NCBI RefSeq assembly: GCF_963676325.1
Contig: NZ_OY781099.1
Span: forward strand, 186,001 to 250,000
DNA length: 64,000 nucleotides
Origin: an uncultured Bacteroides sp.
GTDB lineage: Bacteria > Bacteroidota > Bacteroidia > Bacteroidales > Bacteroidaceae
Reading direction: 5' to 3'
This document shows positions 35,205-43,994 of this stretch, piece by piece; position 1 is the stretch's first letter; each line of letters opens with the position of its first letter. The notes under the pieces are model-generated. The model had not been told where the DNA came from, did not search any database, and saw only the letters and a list, made by a program, of their open reading frames with translations. Position numbers and translations under genes: made by a program.

Positions 35205-35885
35205 ATGCCACCGGTAACCAAAAACCTGATAATAATAAACGTTCTGTTCTTTTTAGGAGGAATTGTTGCAACCAGATATGGGATTGAATTATCTACTTAT
35301 CTAGGTCTGCATTTTTTTATGGCTGACAACTTTAATCCTGCTCAGCTAATCTCTTATATGTTTATGCATGGGAGCTTGACTCATCTGTTTTTTAATATGT
35401 TCGCCGTATGGATGTTTGGACGTATTCTGGAACAGATTTGGGGACCAAAACGTTTCCTTTTCTATTATATTGCTTGCGGTATCGGTGCCGGACTTGTACA
35501 GGAACTGGTGCAATATATTCAATACGCCGTTGAACTTTCAGCTTATGATAAGGTTGATATGGGTGAGGGACTTATTTTACCCATGAAACAGTACCTGAAT
35601 ATGATGAATACTGTTGGAGCTTCCGGAGCTGTTTATGCTATTCTTCTGGCATTTGGTATGCTGTTTCCTAACGAAAAAATGTTTATTATACCTTTCCCAT
35701 TTCCAATTAAAGCAAAGTACTTTGTAGCCGGATATGCTGTAATTGAATTAATGGAGGGAATAGCGAATAATCCTACAGATAACGTAGCTCATTTTGCCCA
35801 TCTTGGCGGCATGATTTTTGGATTCTTATTAATTATATACTGGAGAAGAAAAAACAGAGGTAACAATGGGACATATCATTACTGA
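35205..35885 (+). CDS. rhomboid-family intramembrane serine protease 1
   Basis: 226 residues with six membrane helices. The active site is present: Ser140 in GASGAVYA and His199 in AHLGG, plus HGSLTHLFFN at residue 56. A longer loop between helices 3 and 4 (residues 100-130) carries MGEGLILPMKQY. Rhomboids cut substrates within the membrane. It overlaps the next rhomboid gene by 20 bp (ATG 35866 inside this gene), indicating translational coupling. Confidence 0.93.
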   Translation: MPPVTKNLIIINVLFFLGGIVATRYGIELSTYLGLHFFMADNFNPAQLISYMFMHGSLTHLFFNMFAVWMFGRILEQIWGPKRFLFYYIACGIGAGLVQELVQYIQYAVELSAYDKVDMGEGLILPMKQYLNMMNTVGASGAVYAILLAFGMLFPNEKMFIIPFPFPIKAKYFVAGYAVIELMEGIANNPTDNVAHFAHLGGMIFGFLLIIYWRRKNRGNNGTYHY

Positions 35886-36771
35886 TTTAAAAGAGAACTT
35901 TAAACGGGGGAATATTTACATTCAGCTAATTTATATCAATGGCGGAGTGTTTATTTTCACTTCTTTATTGATGATATTCCTCAAACTCTTCAATCGAAGT
36001 GGTGAGAATATTCTTCTCTATGTGGAGATGCCTGCTTCCTTGCAGAATTTCCTATATCAACCCTGGAGTATATTTACTTATATGTTTATGCATGGTGGAG
36101 TGATGCATATTCTCTTCAATATGTTATGGCTCTATTGGTTCGGGCAACTTTTCCTTTATTTTTTTTCAGCCAAGCATCTGCGGGGATTATATGTTCTGGG
36201 AGGCATTTGCGGGGCTATTCTTTATATGTTGTCTTTTAATCTCTTTCCATATTTCAGCAATGCAATAGAGTCTTCATACATGTTGGGAGCTTCGGCTTCT
36301 GTTCTTGCCATTGTAGTTGCAACGGCTTACAGGCAACCCGATTATCAGGTCAGACTACTACTGTTTGGGACTGTCAGACTGAAGTATATTGCTCTGGTAA
36401 TGATTCTTTCTGATCTATTCTTTGTTACTTCTGATAATGCCGGCGGGCATATTGCCCACTTAGGAGGAGCGCTTGCAGGTTTATGGTTTGCAGCAAGTTT
36501 AAGTAAAGGTCACGATGTTACTGCCTGGATAAATAAGATTCTTGATTGGATTATTAGTTTGTTTACCGGCAAAGTTTTTACTAACAGACGAAAACCAAAG
36601 ATGACTGTTCATTATAGTGGTGATAGTAGAAATAAAGATTATGATTATAATGCAAAAAAGAAAGCTCAGAGTGATGAAGTGGACAGAATTCTGGATAAGC
36701 TGAAGAAATCCGGATATGAAAGTCTGACAACTGAAGAGAAGAAGAGCTTGTTTGATGCAAGTAAAAAATAG
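35866..36771 (+). CDS. rhomboid-family intramembrane serine protease 2
   Basis: 301 residues. Six membrane helices with Ser143 in GASASVLA and His198 in AHLGGALAG. After the membrane domain a cytoplasmic tail (about residues 220-301) ends in a conserved segment (DEVDRILDKLKKSGYESLTTEEKK) that is common at the end of Bacteroidetes rhomboids. The active-site residues are intact. Coupled to the previous rhomboid and 2 bp from the next gene. Confidence 0.93.
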   Translation: MGHIITDLKENFKRGNIYIQLIYINGGVFIFTSLLMIFLKLFNRSGENILLYVEMPASLQNFLYQPWSIFTYMFMHGGVMHILFNMLWLYWFGQLFLYFFSAKHLRGLYVLGGICGAILYMLSFNLFPYFSNAIESSYMLGASASVLAIVVATAYRQPDYQVRLLLFGTVRLKYIALVMILSDLFFVTSDNAGGHIAHLGGALAGLWFAASLSKGHDVTAWINKILDWIISLFTGKVFTNRRKPKMTVHYSGDSRNKDYDYNAKKKAQSDEVDRILDKLKKSGYESLTTEEKKSLFDASKK

Positions 36772-36773
36772 CA

Positions 36774-37877
36774 ATGAAGCACTTTGGTAAAGCTTTGGTT
36801 TATGTTATAGTGGCAGTGAATATTTTCTTTGCGGGGCTGTTGTTGTTTTCTGCTTACAGTCCCTGGATTATCAATCCCGCTGTTCATCCGGTTTTATCGT
36901 GCGTAGGACTTGTGTTTCCTGTTTTCTTATTTATAAACCTTTGTTTTCTGTTCTTTTGGCTGTTTGTCTGTCCCCGGTGGGCTTTAATTGCAGTTTGCTC
37001 TTTTATTTTGTGCATTGGCCAGATCCGAACTTATATGCCTATAAATTTTAGAACGGAAAAACTTCCTGATAATAAAATAAAATTACTCTCATACAATGTA
37101 ATGGGGTTTAATATGCAGAAAAAGCATACTGCTTCTGATCCAAATCCGATCCTTAAATACATACTGAAGAAGAAACCGGATATTATTTGTATGCAGGAGT
37201 TTCAGTTTACTTCTGATAAGAAATTCCTCACAGAAACCGATATAAACAAAGCGTTAAGTGATTATCCCTATCATACGAAATGTAATGTGAGTGATAAAGG
37301 GACAGGTAACTGGCTGGCTTGTTATTCAAAATTTCCTATTCTTTCATCACGTATTATCCATTATAAAAGTACCTATAATGGCTCTGCTATATACGAGATT
37401 GAAGTACATGGTGAGACTGTCACACTTATCAACAACCATTTGGAGTCAAATAAACTGACCAAAGTAGACAAAGATGTGTATGTTGATATGATCAAGGAAC
37501 CGGAGACTCAGAAGGTGAAGAATGGCGTACGCTATCTGACAAAGAAGTTTGCTGAAGCTTCAGCAATTAGGGCCTTGCAGGCCGATATTATTGCTAAAGA
37601 AATTGCTGCGTCCAAGCATTCCTCTATTATTGTTTGTGGCGATTTTAATGATACCCCAATCTCATACGCTCACCGTGTTATTGCTCAGGACTTGCACGAT
37701 GCATTTACTCAGTCCGGCAGTGGATTGGGAATCTCTTATAATCAACATGGATTTTATTTCAGAATAGACAATATTCTGATAAGTAAAAATCTGACAGCAT
37801 ATAATTGCACCGTTGACAAGAGCATTAAGGAATCTGACCATTATCCTATCTGGTGCTATATTGCTAAGCAAAAGTGA
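36774..37877 (+). CDS. endonuclease/exonuclease/phosphatase-family membrane protein
   Basis: 367 residues. Three N-terminal membrane helices (about residues 1-90) precede an EEP domain with the expected blocks: SYNVMGF, PDIICMQEF (metal Glu), NNHLES, VCGDFND and SDHYPIW (catalytic Asp-His). The family includes nucleases and phospho-esterases; no specific substrate can be read. ATG 36774 follows the rhomboid 2 stop by 2 bp, so these three genes form an operon. Confidence 0.85.
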   Translation: MKHFGKALVYVIVAVNIFFAGLLLFSAYSPWIINPAVHPVLSCVGLVFPVFLFINLCFLFFWLFVCPRWALIAVCSFILCIGQIRTYMPINFRTEKLPDNKIKLLSYNVMGFNMQKKHTASDPNPILKYILKKKPDIICMQEFQFTSDKKFLTETDINKALSDYPYHTKCNVSDKGTGNWLACYSKFPILSSRIIHYKSTYNGSAIYEIEVHGETVTLINNHLESNKLTKVDKDVYVDMIKEPETQKVKNGVRYLTKKFAEASAIRALQADIIAKEIAASKHSSIIVCGDFNDTPISYAHRVIAQDLHDAFTQSGSGLGISYNQHGFYFRIDNILISKNLTAYNCTVDKSIKESDHYPIWCYIAKQK

Positions 37878-37910
37878 TTCTTAATTGTTTCCATTAATAC
37901 ATTCACAAAT

Positions 37911-39998
37911 ATGATTTTAAAGAAATTAGTATTTATTTTATCTGTTTGCAGTATGACCTACTCATATGCCAGTAAGCCTGATCAGAATCCTTTTCTGACA
38001 GAATTTAAGACACAATTTAATGCTCCCCCTTTTAATCTGATTAAGATAGGGCATTACGAACCAGCTTTTTTAGAAGGTATCCGTCAGCAAAATGCCGAGA
38101 TTAAGGCTATAATAGCGAATAAAGCAATGCCAACCTTTAAGAATACGATTGTTGCTTTTGATAACAGCGGTTCAATTCTTCGTAGAGTAGGAGGAGTGTT
38201 TTTCAACTTAACTGAAGCTGAAACAAATGATTCTCTGACTGCGCTTTCTATTAAAATGGCTCCTGTGTTGTCAGAACACAGCGATAACGTGTATCTGAAT
38301 AAAGCCCTTTTTAAAAGAATTAGTACAATCCATGATCAGAAGAAGTCTTTAAACTTAACCCGTGAACAAGAGCGTTTACTTGATCTTATATATAAAAAAT
38401 TTGTCCGTTCCGGTGCTGGACTGAACGATCAGAAGCAGGCTCGTTTGCGCCAGATTAATAAAGAACTGTCTACTCTGGAAATAGATTTTAGCAATCATGT
38501 ATTGAATGAAACAAACGCTTATAAACTGGTAATTAGTGATAAGAAAGACTTGTCCGGATTACCTGAATGGTTTATTCAAAGTGCTGCTAATGATGCCAAA
38601 GCACAAGGAAAAGATGGGAAATGGATTTTTACATTACAGAGCTCCAGTCGTCTTCCTTTCCTGCAATATGCCGATAACAGAAACCTGCGTGAACAGATTT
38701 ACAACGCTTATATTAACAGAGCAAACAAAGGCGATAAAAATGATAATAAGGCAATTATCTCTAAGGTGATTACTCTTCGTCTTGAGAAAGCTAAGTTGCT
38801 GGGCTTTGATACTTATGCAAACTTTGTGCTGGACGAAAATATGGCTAAAAACTCTGCAACAGTAATGTCTTTTCTTAATAAATTGTGGGGTTACTCAATA
38901 GCAAATGCTAAGAAAGAGGCAGCAGAGTTACAGAAAATTATGGATTCGGAGGGTAAAGGAGAAAAACTTGCCGGATGGGACTGGTGGTATTACTCAGAAA
39001 AGCTTCGTCAGGAAAAATATAATCTTAACGAAGAAGATCTGAAACCTTACTTTAAACTTGAAAATGTTCGCGAAGGAGTTTTTGCGGTGGCAAAGAAACT
39101 CTACGGTGTTACGTTGACAGAGCTGAAAGATTTTCCTGTTTATCATCCGGATGTAAAAGCATTTGATGTAAAAGATAGTAATGGAGCTCATCTGGGAGTG
39201 TTTTATGTGGACTATTTCCCACGTCCTGGAAAACGTGGAGGTGCCTGGATGAATAATTACAAAGATCAGCGCGGAGATATCCGTCCGGTAATCTGTAATG
39301 TTGCCAGTTTTACTAAACCTTCGGGTGATGTACCTTCATTGCTGACTTTGGATGAAGTAGAAACGCTGTTCCATGAATTTGGGCATGCACTTCACGGACT
39401 TTTAAGCAAGTGTAATTATTATGGGGTTTCAGGAACAAATGTTACCCGTGACTTTGTGGAATTACCTTCTCAGATTATGGAACATTGGGCTACTGAACCT
39501 GAGGTGCTTAAAATGTATGCAAAACATTATAAAACCGGAGAAGTAATACCTGATTCCTTGATTCAGAAGTTGAAGAAGCAATCACTCTTCAATCAGGGAT
39601 TTATGACAACAGAACTTCTTGCTGCTGCTATTCTGGATATGGAATTACATAACCTGAAAGATGCAAAAGATTTGAATATAATTGATTTTGAGAAGAAGGC
39701 AATGGACAAGATTGGACTGATTTCTGAAATTGCACCACGATACAGATGCACTTATTTTAATCATATCATTGGCGGATATGCTGCCGGATATTACAGCTAT
39801 CTTTGGGCAAATGTATTAGATTCTGATGCATTTGAAGCATTTAAGGAACATGGCATATTTGACAAGACAACAGCTGATGCTTTCCGGACCAATGTACTTG
39901 AAAAAGGAGGTAGCGAAGATCCCATGGAACTATACAAAAAATTCCGTGGTGCAGAACCCAAACTTGAGCCGATGTTGAAAAATCGCGGTCTTCAATAA
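37911..39998 (+). CDS. dcp: M3-family peptidyl-dipeptidase
   Basis: 695 residues with a signal peptide (about 1-20). The zinc site HEFGHALHG has His488, Glu489 and His492. Length and sequence blocks (NPFLTEFKTQFNAPPFNLIKIGHYEPAF; DYFPRPGKRGGAW) match dipeptidyl carboxypeptidase of the M3 family. It releases dipeptides from peptide C termini, here probably in the periplasm. Starts 33 bp after the EEP gene and may be cotranscribed. Confidence 0.93.
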   Translation: MILKKLVFILSVCSMTYSYASKPDQNPFLTEFKTQFNAPPFNLIKIGHYEPAFLEGIRQQNAEIKAIIANKAMPTFKNTIVAFDNSGSILRRVGGVFFNLTEAETNDSLTALSIKMAPVLSEHSDNVYLNKALFKRISTIHDQKKSLNLTREQERLLDLIYKKFVRSGAGLNDQKQARLRQINKELSTLEIDFSNHVLNETNAYKLVISDKKDLSGLPEWFIQSAANDAKAQGKDGKWIFTLQSSSRLPFLQYADNRNLREQIYNAYINRANKGDKNDNKAIISKVITLRLEKAKLLGFDTYANFVLDENMAKNSATVMSFLNKLWGYSIANAKKEAAELQKIMDSEGKGEKLAGWDWWYYSEKLRQEKYNLNEEDLKPYFKLENVREGVFAVAKKLYGVTLTELKDFPVYHPDVKAFDVKDSNGAHLGVFYVDYFPRPGKRGGAWMNNYKDQRGDIRPVICNVASFTKPSGDVPSLLTLDEVETLFHEFGHALHGLLSKCNYYGVSGTNVTRDFVELPSQIMEHWATEPEVLKMYAKHYKTGEVIPDSLIQKLKKQSLFNQGFMTTELLAAAILDMELHNLKDAKDLNIIDFEKKAMDKIGLISEIAPRYRCTYFNHIIGGYAAGYYSYLWANVLDSDAFEAFKEHGIFDKTTADAFRTNVLEKGGSEDPMELYKKFRGAEPKLEPMLKNRGLQ

Positions 39999-40124
39999 TT
40001 ATTTTGAAACCCTAATTGGCTGTTTGTAGTCAAAGAACTGTTTTATAACATATTTTGTCAATGCAAAATGTGCTATAGAACTCAAATATTTGCTATACTT
40101 TATATATAAAAGTGAAAAAAAAGC

Positions 40125-40132
40125 TATATTTG
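40125..40132 (+). promoter_or_regulatory. -7 box before secDF
   Basis: TATATTTG fits the Bacteroides -7 element, 55 bp before ATG 40187. No -33 TTTG at the expected distance. Confidence 0.45.
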
Positions 40133-40186
40133 CGCACTATAACAGTATAAATTAATTAAAGTAAGTAATATAAATTTAAAAGTAAA

Positions 40187-43100
40187 ATGCAAAACAAAGG
40201 ACTTGTAAAAGTTTTTGCGGTATTGCTCACACTTGTATGTGTGTTCTATCTTTCGTTTTCTTTTGTTACCCGCCACTATATGAATAAGGCTGCGGAGTAT
40301 GCAAAAGGAGATCCGAAACTAGAGCAGGAATACATTGACTCTTTGTCAACTGAAAAGGTGTGGCTACGTAATTATACGCTCAAACAGTGTCGTGAAATGG
40401 AGATTAGTTTAGGTCTTGACCTAAAGGGAGGTATGAATGTTGTTCTTGAAGTATCTGTAGGTGATGTGATCAAAGCATTAGCAGATCACAAGGAAGATGC
40501 GGCATTCAATAAGTCTCTCGCTTCAGCTCAGCAACTCTCTCAGAAAAGTCAGTCAGACTTTATCACACTTTTCATTAAAGAGTATCACAAATTAGCTCCG
40601 GGTGCAAGGTTATCACAACTATTTGCAACTCAGCAATTAAAAGATAAGATTACTCAGAAATCATCAGATTCTGAAGTAGAAAAGGTTTTAAGAGAAGAAG
40701 TAAAAGCTGCTATCGATAACTCTTATAACGTTCTTCGTACTCGTATTGACCGTTTCGGTGTTGTTCAACCTAATATTCAGAGCTTGCCCGACCAAATGGG
40801 ACGTATCATGGTTGAGCTTCCTGGTATTAAAGAACCTGAACGTGTAAGAAAATTGCTTCAGGGTTCTGCTAACCTTGAATTCTGGGAAACTTATGATTCT
40901 AAAGAAATTGTTCCTTATCTCTCTTCAATAGACAGCAAACTTCGTTTGTTAGCTGAAGGCAAGGGAGTGGCAGTTAAAGATACTACTGTAAAAGCTGATT
41001 CTCTTGCAAAAGATTCTACAGCTGTTGCAACTGCTGCTAAGGTTAATGCAAAAGACAGTCTTCTTGCTGCATTAAAAGGCAAATCTGCTAAGAAAGAAGC
41101 AAAAGGAACTAGTGCTCAGATGGCTCAGGCTAAAGGTGAACACCCATTGCTTTCAATCTTCCAGCCAAATACAAATGGAATGGGATGTATTGTAGGTTAT
41201 GCAAATTACAGAGATACTGCTGCTATCAACCATTATTTGTCAATGAAGCAGGTTCAGGACGAACTTCCTAAAGACTTAAGACTAAAATGGGGAGTAAAAG
41301 CAGTTGAAGGTGATAAGAAAGCACAAACATTTGAACTTTACGCAATCAAATCTACTGAACGCAACGGACGTGCTCCATTGGAAGGTGATGTAGTTACTGA
41401 TGCGAAAGATGTTTTTGACCAATATGGCAAACCTGCTGTAAGTATGTCAATGAACTCTGAAGGTTCAAGAAGATGGGCTTTAATGACTAAACAGAATATC
41501 GGTAAATCAATTGCTATTGTTCTTGATGGTTATGTATATTCTGCACCAAATGTAAATAGTGAAATTTCTGGTGGTAGCTCTGAAATCAGTGGACACTTTA
41601 CTCCGGAAGAATCTAAGGACTTAGCAAATGTGCTGAAATCAGGTAAGATGCCTGCACCTGCACACATTGTTCAGGAAGATATTATCGGACCTTCTTTAGG
41701 TCAGGAATCTATCAATGCCGGTATCGTTTCATTCATTGTAGCAATTGTTGTGTTGATGACCTTCATGTGCTTCATGTACGGATTCATCCCAGGTATGATT
41801 GCTAATGGTGCATTGCTGTTTAACTTGTTCTTCACACTTGGTATTCTTTCTTCTTTCCAGGCAGCGTTAACTCTTTCGGGTATTGCCGGTATGGTGCTGA
41901 CTCTTGGTATTGCGGTAGATGCGAACGTGCTTATTTATGAACGTACAAAAGAGGAACTCAGAGCTGGTAAGAATGTTAAGACTGCCTTGTCAGAAGGTTA
42001 TTCAAATGCATTCTCTGCAATCTTTGACTCTAACTTAACTTCAATTATCACAGGTGTTATCTTGTTTTACTTCGGTACAGGACCTATCAAAGGTTTCGCA
42101 ACAACCTTGGTAATTGGTATTATCTGTTCATTCTTTACTGCTGTGTTTATGACACGTGTGGTTTACGAACATTTCATGAATAGAGATAAGCTGTTGAACT
42201 TAACTTTCTCTTCTAACTTATCTAAGAAGCTTTTCGTTCATACGCATTATAATTTTGTGGGTACCAATAAGAAATCATTTATGGTATTTGGTGCTATCCT
42301 GCTAATCTGCTTTGGTTCTTTTGCCGTTCGTGGTCTGAGCCCAAGTATTGATTTTACAGGTGGACATAATTATGTACTTCAATTCCAGAAACCTGTTGCA
42401 CCAGAGAATGTAAGAACTCTTATGGCAAATCAGTTTGGTGATGCTTCTGTTTCTGTAATTGCTCTTGGTACTGATGGTACAAAAGTGCGTGTAAGTACTA
42501 ACTACCGCATCCAGGAAAGTGGTGATAACGTTGACTCTGAAATTGAAAATGTACTTTATAAAGCAGTTAAAGATAAATTGTTGACTGCCGGAACATCATT
42601 TGAAACATTTAAGAGTTCAGATATTAAAGCTGGTGGTTGTATGGTTAGTTCTCAGAAAGTAGGACCTAGTGTTGCTAAGGACATTACTATTGGAGCAATT
42701 ATAGCCGTAGTACTTTCTTTGATCGCTATCGGACTTTATATCTTGTTACGATTCAGAGATATCTCTTTCAGTGTGGGTTCTGTTATTGGTCTTACCATTG
42801 ACTCAATCATCATTGCGGGTGTATACTCATTATTGTATGGAAGGTTGCCTTTCTCAATGGAAGTTGACCAGAACTTCATAGCTGCTATCCTGACAATCAT
42901 TGGTTATTCAATTAACGATAAGGTGGTAATCTTTGACCGTGTGCGTGAGTTCTTCCATTTGTATCCAAAGCACGACCGTACAGAGTTGTTTAATGATTCA
43001 TTGAACACTACGTTGGCTCGTACTATCAATACTTCAGTATGTACATTGCTGGTAATGCTATGTATCTTCATCTTAGGTGCAGAATCTATCCGTAGTTTTG

Positions 43101-43222
43101 CATTTGCATTGATGGTTGGTATTGTTGTGGGTACTCTTACTTCACTATTTGTATCTGCTCCTATTGCATTTATTATGCAACAGAAAGAAGCAAAAAAACA
43201 TGCAAAGGCTTTGGAACAGTAA
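40187..43222 (+). CDS. secDF: protein translocase SecDF fusion
   Basis: 1011 residues, a fused SecD and SecF, typical of Bacteroidetes. SecD runs to about residue 660: first membrane helix, SLGLDLKGGMNVVLEV near residue 82, and five helices with GMVLTLGIAVDANVLIYERTKEE. SecF follows from about residue 664 (SFAVRGLSPSIDFTGGHNY; GYSINDKVVIFDRVRE). The proton-linked motor pulls proteins from the SecYEG channel. A Ser/Ala/Lys-rich insert at residues 260-320 (KDSLAKDSTAVATAA type) looks unstructured. No gap or shift seen. Confidence 0.96.
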   Translation: MQNKGLVKVFAVLLTLVCVFYLSFSFVTRHYMNKAAEYAKGDPKLEQEYIDSLSTEKVWLRNYTLKQCREMEISLGLDLKGGMNVVLEVSVGDVIKALADHKEDAAFNKSLASAQQLSQKSQSDFITLFIKEYHKLAPGARLSQLFATQQLKDKITQKSSDSEVEKVLREEVKAAIDNSYNVLRTRIDRFGVVQPNIQSLPDQMGRIMVELPGIKEPERVRKLLQGSANLEFWETYDSKEIVPYLSSIDSKLRLLAEGKGVAVKDTTVKADSLAKDSTAVATAAKVNAKDSLLAALKGKSAKKEAKGTSAQMAQAKGEHPLLSIFQPNTNGMGCIVGYANYRDTAAINHYLSMKQVQDELPKDLRLKWGVKAVEGDKKAQTFELYAIKSTERNGRAPLEGDVVTDAKDVFDQYGKPAVSMSMNSEGSRRWALMTKQNIGKSIAIVLDGYVYSAPNVNSEISGGSSEISGHFTPEESKDLANVLKSGKMPAPAHIVQEDIIGPSLGQESINAGIVSFIVAIVVLMTFMCFMYGFIPGMIANGALLFNLFFTLGILSSFQAALTLSGIAGMVLTLGIAVDANVLIYERTKEELRAGKNVKTALSEGYSNAFSAIFDSNLTSIITGVILFYFGTGPIKGFATTLVIGIICSFFTAVFMTRVVYEHFMNRDKLLNLTFSSNLSKKLFVHTHYNFVGTNKKSFMVFGAILLICFGSFAVRGLSPSIDFTGGHNYVLQFQKPVAPENVRTLMANQFGDASVSVIALGTDGTKVRVSTNYRIQESGDNVDSEIENVLYKAVKDKLLTAGTSFETFKSSDIKAGGCMVSSQKVGPSVAKDITIGAIIAVVLSLIAIGLYILLRFRDISFSVGSVIGLTIDSIIIAGVYSLLYGRLPFSMEVDQNFIAAILTIIGYSINDKVVIFDRVREFFHLYPKHDRTELFNDSLNTTLARTINTSVCTLLVMLCIFILGAESIRSFAFALMVGIVVGTLTSLFVSAPIAFIMQQKEAKKHAKALEQ

Positions 43223-43242
43223 TTCCTGATTATATTACATAA

Positions 43243-43275
43243 TGAAAGGCTGCTCTGTAAAAGGGCAGCCTTTTC
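43243..43275 (+). terminator. terminator after secDF
   Basis: AAAGGCTGC pairs with GCAGCCTTTT around a short loop, 21 bp past the stop. Confidence 0.7.
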
Positions 43276-43382
43276 TGTTATTAGTTAGTTCCTTATTTTA
43301 CCTGATAACTGATTTTTGCCCGGGCTGATACAAGAGAGAATTGTAGCTTGATTTTTGCTGCTGGCAGCGAAAGGTATTTTAA

Positions 43383-43773
43383 TCCCTCACTCCCTCACTT
43401 TTCCTGTTAACTTTCAGATAAATAGTGCTTTATCTAGTGATGGTAGCCAATTTATCCCTAACAATACTCTCACTTTTCAAGGCTACCCTCACTTTTTCGA
43501 TACCCATTAGCCATTTTTTTATGTGTTTTTTTCCTTTTACCTGTTCTCTTAGTAGGCGTTGTTTGGTACGAGGCAAGGTTGGCTGGATAGATACCGGTTT
43601 ATCCAGGAAAAGGATTGCAGAGTAAAATGAGTCCGAATTTGCTGAAATTTGATCGAAAAAGTGAGGGTAGCCCTGAAAAGTGAGGGCAAAGTGAGGGTTG
43701 AAAATGCTACCATCACTGGCTAGTATTCAATATATCAGGATGTTATGCGAAATAGTGATGGAGTGATGGTAGG
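43383..43773. repeat. nested palindromic element C
   Basis: Inner 33-bp arms (43469-43501 and 43652-43684) match except for one base. Outer arms AGTGATGGTAGC (43436-43447) and its complement (43706-43717) nest around them. The left edge carries tandem TCCCTCAC 8-mers (43383-43398) and the right edge tandem AGTGATGG 8-mers (43753-43768). No coding frame fits. It fills most of the gap between secDF and the next operon; the remainder (43774-43830) shows nothing. Confidence 0.85.
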
Positions 43774-43840
43774 TTTTAATTTATTCTGTAGAATCCACTA
43801 AAATGTGATGTTAGTCAATAGGTTCAGTTATATAAAAAAC

Positions 43841-43870
43841 ATAACCGGACATTGATTAACGTCCGGTTAT
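43841..43870 (-). terminator. terminator after the polyferredoxin operon
   Basis: A perfect 10-bp stem ATAACCGGAC/GTCCGGTTAT with a 10-nt loop. On the minus strand a TTTTTT run follows. Confidence 0.75.
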
Positions 43871-43994
43871 ATTTAAAAAAGCATTAAGCATATTTTTCAG
43901 TTCATTCGCCAATGATTTTCAGCCATTCACCAATGGATTCTATATTATTGAGCAATGGTTACTGATTTTATTGCAGTGTTATCAGATCATTTAC

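Noticed and set aside
43425..43625. Open frame inside palindromic element C
   Set aside because: It spans an inverted-repeat arm and has no recognisable domain or start signal.
43901..43960. Short CATTCGCCAATG-like repeats near the end of the polyferredoxin gene
   Set aside because: Only two or three short imperfect copies with uneven spacing; no CRISPR-like spacing and no other structure.
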